A DNA stretch of 64,000 nt, taken from positions 13,271,501 through 13,335,500 of the forward strand of contig NC_053044.1 of assembly GCF_003473485.1 (NCBI RefSeq), in the 5' to 3' direction. Below are positions 35,169 to 46,065 of this stretch, piece after piece. This DNA is from Medicago truncatula. Taxonomy: Eukaryota > Streptophyta > Magnoliopsida > Fabales > Fabaceae. The translations under genes were made by a program, and so were the position numbers. Position 1 is the first letter of the stretch, and every line of letters begins with the position of its first letter. A model generated the notes under the pieces. The model was not told the origin of the DNA. It did not search any database and saw only the letters and a list, made by a program, of their open reading frames with translations.

Positions 35169-36408
35169 GAGAATTGATGTTGACACATGTTATAAGGCTG
35201 AAAAACACCGGTAAAATACGAAAATATCCCCTCGACGGTTAACTACCGAAATAATGAACCAGCTGCAGTTAACTCTTGAAGTTCCTTCGACAGTTAATTG
35301 CCGACGAAAAAAGAAGAAGAAAAAAAAAAACCATCGGCACTTAAGTGCCTAGGATCTCAAAACTACAAATTTTTTTTACTTGATATGCATTAAGGGTGGT
35401 ATTATATGAAGGGTGGGAATAAACTAGAGGAAAGCAAGAACAAAGTACTTCGAAGATTTCATATAATAGGTTTCCTTCGCAAAAAAACAATAAATATCAT
35501 CTCACATACATTAATATATAAATCTACAATTTAGTTCAAATAATACTCTTAACATATAAAACCTGAACGAAATTAATTGATTTGTTGCATATTTTACACT
35601 CAATTACTCTTGCTGAATCACCAAATGAAACCCGTATGGTGGCACTAAAGCAATATTGTCTACAAGAACATTTAGCCCATTAATTAAGCAAATCACAAAT
35701 ACATTATTAACAGGGGACTTCTACGATACACCTCATAAATTGAGGTGCACCGGTACTCCTACTTCAAAAATTTATAATTAACGATTATTTTATGAAATAA
35801 AATGTTATTTATCAATATTTATATTTTAGAAAACATCATTTTATATAAAAAAAAATAAAAATCATTTCATTGTTTATAAGAATTATATTAAATTTTTAAC
35901 ATTTTCTCATAAAAAATAATCAATATTCTTTGTTATATGTAACAAAAATTTTAAAAAAGTTCATTTTAATTCGTCGACGCTTTTGGTAAATAAGATTTAA
36001 TTATTGTAATTGTCAATGATAGAAAACAGTTCTTTTTCCAACGAAAACAACTCGTTTAATTATTAATTTAATAATTTGGTGTACCGGTAAACTCAAATTG
36101 TTGGTTGTAACATAAAATTTGTCTTATTAGTATACATCAAAACTACAATATTGTTCTTGCTTTCCTCTAGTTTATTCCCACCTTTCATATAATACCACCC
36201 TTCATGCATATCAAGTAAAAAAAATTGTAGTTTTGAGATCCTCGGTGCCGATGTTTTTTTTTTTTGTTTTTCCTTTTTTCGTCGGCAGTTAGGAACTTCG
36301 GTAGTTAACTGCAGCCGGTTCATTATTTCGGTAGTTAACTGTCGAGGAGGCATTTTCGTCTTTTACTGGTGTTTCTCAGCCTTATAACATGTGTCAACGA
36401 CAATTCTC
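35169..36408. mobile_element. MULE-type foldback, 1240 bp, ~280-bp TIRs
   Basis: Ends gagaattg and caattctc. The arms match for about 280 bp in inverted order (for example 'acacatgttataaggctga' at 35187 and its complement near 36378-36396). Flanks atataaagt (35160-35168) and ataaaaagt (36409-36417) agree at 8 of 9 bases. A minus-strand open frame at 36093-36353 lies inside the right arm and is not a gene. Confidence 0.8.
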
Positions 36409-37019
36409 ATAAAAAGTACCACTTCTGAGGTAAAAATCATCATTTTTAGGGTAAAAATCTGGGTCAGAACTAAAGTTGTCGATTTCAAAAAGGAATGAAT
36501 ATTTTTTTAGCTCGATAAAATAGATAATCAAAAGTGCATTTAAGTTATTATATTTTTTAGCTCAAAAAAAAAAAGTTATTATTTTTTAGTAAAAAAAAGT
36601 TTTTATTTTTATTTAATTTTTCTCCCTCAAAGTACAGGTATGATATAACATTGGATCTAAATACATTTGGAATTAAACTTATCATGAGCTTCGCAAAACA
36701 ATGTATCAGACTCAAAGTGCTTGTCCATGTATCAACAGGTCATTATTATTTAATGTCAATATCAATCGTACTACTATGGTTAGATTAGAACAGCATTATT
36801 AGTCACGCTTACATTTATTGCAAAACATTTGTCATGCCTTAATTTCAGTATATGTATGTGGTGAAAAGAGTGGACTCATACTAGAGAGTCCCTATCTCTT
36901 TGGCGATTCATTTAACGGTGTGGCTGGATTAGACATGAATGCTGAAAAGAAATTAGTAACCGAAAAGTTAGGTGAGCTACAAGAGAAAGGAGCCACGGAG
37001 CGTGAATGAATCTAAAATA
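36409..37019. other. Unassigned AT-rich DNA with a short open frame
   Basis: A 63-codon plus-strand frame (36818-37009) ends in a charged segment with [16 protein letters not shown] just before the 37-bp array. I do not recognise it. It may be the tail of the retroelement internal region that continues to the right. Confidence 0.35.
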
Positions 37020-37860
37020 TAGATTTCAACATTACGTCAACTTTTAGAAAGGCTCTGAACGTTGTCATTCCGTCAACTTTGAAAGGAGGTTCATAACGTC
37101 GACATTATGTCAACTTTTAAAGAGGGTTCTGAACGTCGCCATTCCGTCAATCCTGAAAAGGGGCTTTGAACGTTGACATTACGTCAACCCTTTAAAAGGG
37201 TTCTGAACGTCGTCGTTCCATCAACCCTGAAAGGGGGCTCTGAACGTCGACGCTACGCCAACCCTTAAAGAGGACTCTAAACGTCGCCATTTCGTCAACC
37301 CTTAAAGAGGGCTCTGAACATCGACGTTACGTCAACCCTTAAAGAGGGCTATGAATGCCGCCATTCCGTTAACCTTGAAAGGGGTAGCACTTGGGTGACA
37401 TTGTGGTTGGTGACATTGGCCAACCACAATGTCACATGTGGCTTTCTTCTTTTTCTTTCACAAGATTTTTTTGATGTTTTGCACACTTGTAACATTGTGG
37501 TTGGTAATGTCACCAATGTCACCAACCATAATGTCACCCAAGTATTATCCCCTTGAAAGGGGGATCTGAACGTCGACATTATGTCAACCCTTAAAGAGGG
37601 CTCTGAACGTCACCATTCTGTCAACCCTGAAAGGGAGCTATGAACGTCGACATTATGTAAACCCCAAGTGGGCTCTGAACAAAAAACAAGTCGTCAACCC
37701 CCAAGAGGGCACTGAACACCGCCATTACGCCAATCCCCAGTGGGCTCTGAATAAAAAACAAATCGTCAACCTCCAAGAGGGCACTGAACGTCGTCACTAC
37801 GTCAACCCCAAGTGGGTTCTGAATGAAAACATGACGCCAACCCCAAAATAGGGCTATGAG
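37020..37860 (+). repeat. 37-bp tandem array in a gypsy 3' region
   Basis: Units of the form ctctgaacgtcgacattacg-tcaacccttaaagaggg recur every 37 bp (for example 'acccttaaag' at 37261, 37298 and, with one step, 37335). 'cgacattacgtcaac' units tend to alternate with 'cgccattccgtcaac' units, giving a 74-bp higher-order period. A MITE (37385-37552) interrupts it. Such arrays are typical of the 3' untranslated region of Tat/Ogre gypsy elements; that lineage call is inference. Confidence 0.85.
37385..37552. mobile_element. MITE inserted in the 37-bp array
   Basis: Inverted ends cacttgggtgacattgtgg and (reverse) acttgggtgacattatgg. The 10-bp ttgaaagggg occurs on both sides (37375-37384 and 37553-37562), compatible with a MULE-length duplication, although the array itself contains similar words. 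Non-coding. Confidence 0.7.
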
Positions 37861-38570
37861 TGCAAGAAAACCTCATATAGATATCTCTCGTCAAAGGGGC
37901 CATAGAAGAAACATTTCTCATAGAAAATCACGAAATAACTAAAGAAGAAATCAACAAAAAGTTATAACTAAGGGATCAACAAAAGTCAAGAAGAACCAAG
38001 ACTCACAAGGTCAAGAAGACATGACACCACAAGCGAACTAAGGCCAAAAGGTCAAGCAGATTTAACACCGCAAGCGAGCTAAGGCCAATAGGCCATGAAG
38101 AATTAACGCCAAAAAGGTGAATCAGGGTCAGAAGACCAAGATAAATTACAAGTTAAAAAGCAAAGAGGAAATAGATTCGAAACGACAAAGAACATCAAAT
38201 ATTATAAAGGGGAAAGAGATTCAAACCATTAAGGCAAGTCAACATATATACGACGTTTCAAAATAAATATCCCACCAAAAGCTTAAAGCGTACGGAAGGC
38301 GCCTTAGAAGGCTCACCCACTTCAATTACATCAAATTGTAGAGTACTGTAGCGCCACAAAGGGCCCGCCCATGCCATACACCAATGAACTCGCCGAACGA
38401 CATATAAAATGCAGATATTGCCCATATTCCAAATATCGACATCGACTTCATAATTAATCACTTCACCTTGTCCCAAGACTCGTGCTTGGGGGGCTGTGGA
38501 CTATCACCTTCACAATTAATAACTTCGCCTTGTCCCAAGACTCGTGCTTGGGGAGATGTGGACTATCGCC
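37861..38570 (+). mobile_element. 3' end of a Tat/Ogre-like gypsy element (PPT and LTR start)
   Basis: Non-coding sequence with repeated 'gcgaactaaggccaa' phrases leads to a purine tract 'gcttggggggc' followed by tgtggactatc, the usual polypurine tract and LTR start. The PPT-LTR junction occurs twice (about 38487 and 38549), a ~62-bp duplication. It is cut at 38570 by the copia LTR. No coding domain remains. Confidence 0.5.
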
Positions 38571-39287
38571 TGAAGGTGAGAAAAAACACAAGAAGGTGGT
38601 TGAATTGCGTTAGCTTTTTATTCTTTTTAAACTAAATCCAGAGTCTAGATTCTGGAGCAATGTTCAGAGTCTAACTTCGCCTTGTCCCAAGACTCGCATT
38701 ATTGAAGCTTGATCAATCACCAATGATCTGTTGCTTGATTTGGTTAATGTCCTAGGAAGGAATAATTTGAAAATCATTCCTTGTATGGAAAATTAACCGG
38801 TAGAGACACAACCGTAGCTTGTACTATACACAGACAATAGTGGAGTAGTGGACTAGTGGTTGTACAATTGTACTATTGTCCTTTCCCTAACCTTCTTCGG
38901 TGGATAAGCATGAAATGCCTTATAATTCCTCTTAAATAGTCGTTACTCCAGTCTTATATTCCTTATACACACTTGTGCCTTCAAATAACCAATAAAACTA
39001 ACTTCAGGTTCTTCACTTCAGACTCTGGTGGCTTCAGACTCTAACAGTCAACTTCTGATGGTCTCCAGACTCTGATGTCCTCAGACTTTGACTTGCAACA
39101 AAGATTCCTTTGAAAATTCTTTTGCTCTCAATTGTTCTTCCAGAACCAATACCTTGCTTTAAGACTTATAAATTTTAGTCTATGGTTCTGCACACTTGAA
39201 CAAATATTAGCATATTCAATTGAACTTTTAATACCTTGTTATCATCAAAACTTAAGGTGACAATGTTAAACACATTTTGTTCCAACA
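38571..39287 (-). mobile_element. Copia LTR (minus strand), internally deleted
   Basis: On the minus strand it starts tgttggaacaaaatgtgttt and ends ...cttca, the same family as 55198-56447 (1250 bp) but only 717 bp. To its right is 'aaaaagagggagat' (minus strand), a polypurine tract, so this is the 3' LTR of a minus-strand element. A patch at 38672-38696 is foreign to the family; see findings. Confidence 0.8.
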
Positions 39288-39858
39288 ATCTCCCTCTTTT
39301 TGATGATGACAAACACTAGTATTAATAGTCAATTGTTGTTAATCTAATTAACAAGTTGAACTTAGGGTCTGAGGTTCGTAAGCTCCCCTCTGAGTCTAAT
39401 AGTTCTTAAGGTGAGACTTGTAAGCTTCCCCTGAGTTCTATTCAAGTTAATTAAATTCATTTTAAGCATAAAAACGTCACTTAGAATTAATTCACATGAA
39501 ATCCAAAGACTAAGAGATGAGAAGAAGGTTCTCCTAAATTGATTTTTTAATTTAGTGGACTTAGAGCCTAAATGATATTACGTATCTTACTCCCCTTTTT
39601 TTCATCAACAAAAAGACTAAAAATTAAATAAGAGTAAGAAAATATGAATAAACATGAGTAATTATAAGGTATCAGAGATAAACAGAATATCATATGCAAA
39701 TATATATAATGAAGAATCAAAGCATAACAACAAAATATTGTAACAAAAATATATTAAAGATGTCAGAAGCAAGAATATTCAACAACAACAATGATAAGAA
39801 ACAAAAACATTTATCTCAAGGAGAGTAGCAATGCCAACATTTATCTTGGATTTCTCTG
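39288..39858 (-). mobile_element. 3' internal region of the minus-strand copia element
   Basis: Several purine-rich PPT-like tracts occur on the minus strand (at about 39290-39305, 39380-39390, 39425-39435 and 39590-39603). Repeated PPTs before the 3' LTR are a Sirevirus (copia) hallmark as I recall. It is interrupted on the right by the solo LTR at 39859. Confidence 0.5.
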
Positions 39859-42730
39859 TGTAACAGTCCGATTTTCATTAGATTATTTTTAATTGTTTTA
39901 ATATATATTTATATGTGTTTGTGTGTGATTATTTATCATTTGGTGCATTTTAATGTGTTTTAGTGCAAAAAGGATATTTTGGTCATTTTGCAAGTAAGGA
40001 TAATTTAGTAATTTCACGACGAGGATTAATTTTAGTGCTTAAGTGGGAACCATTATTTTCTTTTACTAAGTTACTAGCATGATTGTGGTAATTAATTAAG
40101 AGCCGGTGAATAATTGTTATTTTTACCGTTAAGTGAGTAGAAACTTTTGAAATGGTTAATGAGTGTGTTGAGCCCATTAAGACATTAAGGGTTAAGCCCA
40201 ATAGTGGTGAGCCTATTTAAACCTTAGTCTTTGAGGAAATTAGGTCACCTAGTATCATTTGTTCATTTCATAAGAATTTCAAGAGAGGTAGAGAGAGAAA
40301 GTTCAAGAGAATGAGCAAAAAGGGTTAGAAGGGAGGAAGCTTGAAGAACTAAGAGATTCTAGGTCACCTATTGCTTATTGAGGTCAGGGGGTTAGATTTC
40401 ATTCATAATTTCTTAGTTTATTTTCTTCCCTAATTCTATGCATAAGTGCTTATTTGAATAAGTGATTATTTTCACTTAGTTGTTGAAATTCGTACTCTTG
40501 TTATGATGATATGTTTGAGTATATGGATTTGATGATAATTGAATTGTTGTTGATTCAAATTGCACGTTCATGATATGTATAAATGGGTATATTGTGAATT
40601 GTGCTTAATTTGATGAATTGTGCTATGTTGTTGTTGATTTATCATTGAATTCATGATTATGGATTGTGGTTGTTGTTAATTGTTGTTGTTAATGTCATAT
40701 TACAACTTGAGTATGAATTATGCTGAGTTGTTGTTGTTGGATTGTGTTGAATTGGAAAAGATGAATTATTATTGTTGTTAAGACTTGTTGTTTTGAGAAA
40801 AACCATTTTAATTCAATTTCAAAACTCGTTCAATTGCCGTGAAACGAGTGTGTTCGACGTGTTAGAGCCTCGGGTTGTGCCTTGGATCATTTTTTACGAA
40901 TGGGGGACTTAAACATTCGATTTTGGGGCGAAGATGGCGAAAACTCATGGTCGAAACATGCGAAAACGCACGTTCCGCAACACTGCTCCTGAGGTAGGGG
41001 GCTAGGCGCCCACTCATATTGAGCCAGTGCTGGACGCTGCACTCCTGGCGCCAGGCGCCCTGGGCAGGGCAACATGCTTGTTGCTATGTGTTCGGGTGCT
41101 TGGGGGCAGTCATATGGGGGTCCGTTGCGACCGTTTGAAGGTATACTTTTGCTGTTCTCACTCACTTTACTACTGGAACATAATTGGCTTGGTCGAAACT
41201 TATATTTTTCAAATGGTTTGAAACTTTTAATTGTGTCGTTTCGGTTTTACGGAAATTGTCGGAAATGGAATTTTATGAACAAAAAGGATTGCAAGCTTGG
41301 TCTGCAGTTCATATGGACTTAAACAAGGCTTGTAAAGTTGGTACAATGTCTTAATCATATCAACCTTGATTTTCTGGTGGGATTGTGCAGTATATGAACT
41401 TTGGGTTGTCCATACGAACTTAAGTAAATCTTTGAACTAATGCTTAATAGTTTGTAAGTGGCCTACGTTCATTCTCATATGATTGGTTGAGATTGATTTG
41501 TATTTTTTCAAACTTGGATAAGTTACTTTGTTTTGAAAAATGTCAATGTTGGCCGTTTTTGTAACTTGATACAGACTTTGTCGAAAATGGTCTTAAAAGC
41601 ATATTGCTTTGCCAATCATTTGCGAATAGCTTTATATGATTACATAAAGATGTATGAATAATTGCTAGGTGTTGAAAATGATATTTATCTTAATATGATG
41701 TATTTTCTTCTTTACTTGGATTGTGAGAAGTTGTATGTTAGTGTTGAACTATGTGAAAAAGTTGATATTGGTGAATACATATATGTTGATTGATTGAGAT
41801 GTTGTTGGTGAATACATATATGTTAATTGAATTGTGAATGTTGTTGGTGATTGCATATATATCAAGTGATGGTGAATTGTTGGTGAATACATATATGCTA
41901 AATGATTGGTGATGATGTGGTAAATTGTTGTGTGAACATATGCATTGTGCCGAGTCATATGTTCATGCATACATAACTGAAGGTGACGGGATTTTTATAT
42001 CCAAAATGTAAAACGGGTGTGAAATCTTACATGCGATGTTTTTGTTGCATCGGGGTGACGACTTAGTTGGTGAATGATACCACATGCATTTAGGAATCAT
42101 GTATAGGCACATTGTCCATCCTTGCATGAGTCTTATTTGCATATGCGTTTGGTGCATGAATGTAATTTGTGAATTACATATTGGTGACATTGTGAACTTG
42201 TTGTGTTGTTGAATGATTTTGGAAGTTGAAATATCTGTTGTTGTATTTATTGAAGTTTAGTTCCATGTATATATATTCTTTATTGCTTATGTTGATTATG
42301 ATTGATGTGAAGCTAACCCCAATGATTTTGACCGCATACCTGTTTGTATGAATGGGTAGACGAAGTGCATGAGTAGTTTTCTTGGTGAGTGCTTGGATGG
42401 TGGGAGCTATCTCCGTTATCGTTTTCTTTTGAGTCTTAGGGTAGGCTCTCATCTAGGATGTCTGTTTCCATGATTATTCTAGATTAATTATGCTGAATTA
42501 TTGTTGTTGAGTTTTTGCCCATATGTCGGGACTTGGAGATTTTTATGATGATGTATATTGATCTTATGACATGTATATTTTTAGAGATGTATGATTTTTA
42601 TCTGTTGTGTTTGTTGAGGAATTTTATATATGCATATTGTTTGAATTTTGATGTGAAGATGTATCGTCTATTTCTTGAATATTTATATTATTCGCGTGTA
42701 TTATCGCTTTAATAGAAATATGGCGTTACA
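39859..42730 (+). mobile_element. Solo LTR of the 747-5729 family, 2872 bp
   Basis: It starts tgtaacagtccg and ends tggcgttaca, with flanks ctctg (39854-39858) and ctcgg (42731-42735) matching at 4 of 5 bases. It has a GC-rich 'ggcgccaggcgcc' block at about 41046-41059. No coding region; short frames such as 41749-41970 are chance products of its repetitive sequence. Confidence 0.85.
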
Positions 42731-43000
42731 CTCGGTCGTAGTCTCCTCATGCTGTTTCTGCAAATTCCTTTCAAATTCCTCCTGCTTCTTGGCCATTTCC
42801 TCTTGTTTTCTGATAGCTTCCATATGCTTTTCTTCAGTTCTGTTCTCAAGTGCTTCATGTTTCAACTTCAATTCTAACAGATGAGCTTCCACATCTTCAG
42901 TTTTTAGCTTATAAGATTCCATATCAGCTTGCAACTTGTCATATGCAATGACCTCAGGATCTTGACTTTAGAGAATAATAAGCTCTGGCTTCTTCACTGT
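42731..43000 (-). pseudogene. Coiled-coil coding scrap of a transposable element
   Basis: Minus-strand reading gives a Glu/Lys-rich heptad-like stretch (for example EDVEAHLLELKLKHEALENR and KQEEMAKKQEEFER) preceded, after a frame change, by SQDPEVIAYDKL. It resembles the coiled-coil tail of plant Ptta/En/Spm-type transposases, or the env-like/gag part of a Sirevirus, which the position upstream of a copia 3' LTR would suit. It is cut by the solo LTR and has no start or end of its own. Confidence 0.45.
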
Positions 43001-43071
43001 GGATATGATATTCTACTTATCACTTTATTACTTGATGAACGATTTGGTACACTTGCTTAATTCGACCATCA
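43001..43071. repeat. Short dispersed repeat shared with 57.91 kb
   Basis: About 70 bp containing 'tctacttatcactttatta' and 'tttggtacacttg' recur near 57920-57990. Probably a retroelement fragment that separates the coiled-coil scrap from the transposase scrap. Confidence 0.5.
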
Positions 43072-43870
43072 ATACACGTACTCATTCTCAACCAATAATT
43101 TCAAGAGATGTTGCATGTTTGTTCTCGTATCTCTAATGATCTGCCTATACCTGCGACAAGCATTATAAATATGCTTGATAGTTGTTGAAGTTCTATTGCT
43201 CCTTTTCCTTAATTTAGTAAGAATTTACCTCGGAGGAACATTTGAGTTTGTCAACTCACGAAGGTATAGGCTTTCATTTGGGTTGAGCTTTCCGGCGGTT
43301 TTATGACCTTTCAGCACCTCTGTCATCTCATGGATGTGTCTACCGTGACCAACTTTGAGGCTCTAATTACTAGCAATCAACAAATAACCTCTCAGCTAAA
43401 ACAGACACTCACATTTAACTGAACCAGATATTTTGCGCCTCGTCAACTTCTTGTACTCGGTGTATGAATCTCCTCTTTTACTTATCACATTAACAAATGC
43501 ATTTCTCCCGTTGCCACCTCTATCTGATTTACCAATAACATTTGAAAGTCCTAACTTTTCCTTGCTTCCTCTCGAACCCATTCCAACAAATTGTTTCGTG
43601 TATCAAACTTTTGTTCTTTGGTAAAATTTTCTTGATGATCAATAGAAACAACAACATCTGAAGGTACAACAACCAGATGAGCATCCTCTACTTTCGTATC
43701 GTCGGAAGGAATAATAACTTTAGGTGAATATCCTCGGGTTTGGAATTTTTGGAATCATCTATAACTTCAAGTGCAACAACCAACAACACATTAAGTTGTT
43801 CAATCTTAGGTGGCAATTCATTGGAGGCATCAACAAGAACATCCATTAATGAAACAGTGTGAAATCATGG
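43072..43870 (-). pseudogene. MULE (FAR1/PKF-like) transposase remnant
   Basis: Minus-strand reading in changing frames gives segments in the order seen in FAR1-related MULE transposases: FDTRNNLLEWV near 43590, DRGGNGRNAFV then a C-x-C zinc-ligand-like SVKCECLF (43400-43530), LKGHKTAGKLNPNESLYLRE and LTNSNVPP (about 43225-43320), and IYNACRRYRQIIRDTRTNMQ followed by LLKLLVENEYVY (about 43074-43185). Stops and frame changes break it, and the catalytic DDE domain is missing. It is dead coding DNA of an autonomous Mutator-like element. Its superfamily could mobilise the 9-bp-TSD foldbacks in this window, but no link by shared ends is visible. Confidence 0.7.
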
Positions 43871-43889
43871 TCAGAAAATGTAACAAGTT

Positions 43890-44450
43890 TATGTATTGGT
43901 GGTTTTCGGATTATACAATCCGAAACTGATTGTTGGTTTTCAGATTTTATATTCTGAAACTTGCCAGTACAGATTCATTGACGTGATCAAAAAGAAAACA
44001 CCTAGAAATCAAATGAGGGAGGTTTTATATAAACATTACCTTTGCATACATACGAAAATGATGTTGCAAATGCCCTTTGATGACCATATTGTTATTCCAA
44101 ACTACGTTTCCGCCCAAAATGGTTTGTTTTTAGAGGTGTAGAGAGTGTTGGTGATAAAGGTGGCGAACTTCAATTAGGTCCTAGGCACACCTTATATATT
44201 CAAACATTTCGGATTATAGAATCTGAAATATTCCGATACTTTTCCTGCTTTTTAAAAAGTGGATATTTCGGATTGTACATTCCGAAATGTATTAATAAAA
44301 TTCGGATTGGATAATCCGAAGGATGTTTGACCCTATTTATGTAAAGGATGTCTGTCATCCATGTTGGCCTTCAGTTTCCCAAGTTTTTTTTACACATTTC
44401 GGATTTTAAAATCCAAACTGAATTTGGATTCTAAAATCCGTAAAAAAGGA
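43890..44450. repeat. Second cluster of ttcggatt...aatccgaa palindromes
   Basis: At least six inverted repeats of the form ttcggatt-N-aatccgaa occur near 43906, 43950, 44207, 44268, 44305 and 44396. They lie just upstream of the minus-strand transposase remnant, where a DNA transposon would have its subterminal repeats. Confidence 0.6.
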
Positions 44451-45349
44451 TAATTTTGGAATAAAATAGGCCGTGCGAGTGGGAAACATAATCGTCCATT
44501 TTTTATAGTAGGTCATGCTCAAACCTTATAAAGCCCAACCCAACTTGGCATATTCCCACTCTTGTCTATGTCCAATCAAACCACCTCATTAATATTTAAA
44601 GTGGTTTGATTTGGATTATGTGTTTATGATTTAAAACTCGGGAAGCCGTGAATCCAACAAGTTTGTTATATCCGTGAAATAGTAAAATTTATCTTAGATG
44701 TTGGAATATTCATGAACTAGAATTCAATTTAATTACTTTGGATCTAAAGATAAGACCTTTTACAAAAACGTTTGTCTTTAAATATAAGACTTTCCCTTTC
44801 AAAAAAAAAAAAAAAAGTCTTGGAGAATTGTTCCAAACATTTTCAGGAGAGGGCTAGCGTATACTTCCAAAGTTTAAGAGCACGATAGCTATTGTAGCTT
44901 ACTGTGGAAGATACTCAAAAAAAGTCACCACTATAATTATGTATAGCATAACCGGTGATATTTTGAGAATATATATATATATTCCAAATATTTCTACTCT
45001 TTTCTTTCATTATGAATGTTCCATATTAGATTGCTATTTTTGCTTGAAATTTCGGTCATTCGTTACAGACTATTGGTTGTATTGTCATACACACGAGACA
45101 TTTGTTTTTGGTACCTAGAGCCTTTTTTTCAAGCCACCCTGAATATTATTATTATTATCCGTTGTGAAACCACTTTGAGCCTCTATGCATTAATTTTTTC
45201 TTGGTTACTTTTATGTGACTTTGAATCATGTCACAAGCTTTAAACCCAATTTGATTATATCTGTTTGATTTCCCTTTTGGAGTTAGATAGGTTAGTGAAA
45301 TACTTGTCATGATTAGAAATTAAGTTTGGGATGGGGTACTAGAAAAACT
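44451..45349. other. Unassigned AT-rich intergenic DNA
   Basis: Poly-A runs near 44800, a short (TA)n at about 44970-44983, and open frames (such as 45016-45243) with no family match. I see no gene. Confidence 0.4.
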
Positions 45350-46065
45350 TGGTTATCAAAGGAAAAAAATGAAAAAGAAAAATGTAGATAAAACATCGAA
45401 ATGATGGTCTACACAAAAAAAAGAAGAGAAAATCAAGAGACTTAAACAAAAGTTTAGTCCCTTAAAAAAAAAAAGAATAAGTGGTTCGACTAGTGCCCAA
45501 ATTCTTTGAACTGGCTACATAAATGAAAGCTATTACCTCATAACATTGGTTGTGACACAGTTTATGAATGAAGTTACAGGTTTGGATGACAGAGATCGTC
45601 AAAGTATTTCAAATAGGGAATCCTTAGGAACTAACTCCAAAGTGCTTGTTAGCCTACTTTCCTAAATATATCCCACCTTTACCTCATCCACGTTATAACC
45701 TTGAAAAGTCCTCTATGTCTGTGTGTTATGATATATACCTTGAATGTCTGCTTATAATTGCTTCAATCTCATAGCAAGGTACAATCATATGACGACTAGA
45801 GTGTGGCAAATGCCTTGACCAGTCCCACTAGATTTAGAAGATACATACGTGTATCTTTGAATTGTTTGTGGTTGAAAGTAAGAGTATCCACTCTAAGTTT
45901 GAACTGGTTGTATGGATGTGGTAAGCTAGTCAAGTTTGATAGTGGGAGGAATGACAATCTGAGCAAAGCCTTTGGAAAGGTATGTTTTATTCTCTTAAAT
46001 TCACGTGAATTCTAACTTCTGACCATTTTGATGTTTGAGGACAAGCAACGGTTTAAGTTTGGCGT
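45350..46065 (+). mobile_element. 3' internal region of an Athila-like gypsy element
   Basis: Non-coding sequence ending in 'gtttgaggacaagcaacggt-ttaagtttgg', a phrase typical of the polypurine side of Athila-type elements, immediately before a TGTGATGAC LTR start. Short frames (45803-46015) are not recognisable as gag or pol. Confidence 0.5.

Noticed and set aside
36093..36353. 86-codon minus-strand frame
   Set aside because: It lies inside the inverted arm of the 35169-36408 foldback, and the lysine-rich stretch reflects an A-rich tract.
42174..42452. 92-codon minus-strand frame
   Set aside because: It is inside the solo LTR at 39859-42730 and has no counterpart in the sister LTR.
45803..46015. 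70-codon frame just before the Athila-like LTR
   Set aside because: No gag, pol or env-like motif; it occupies the non-coding 3' region of the element.
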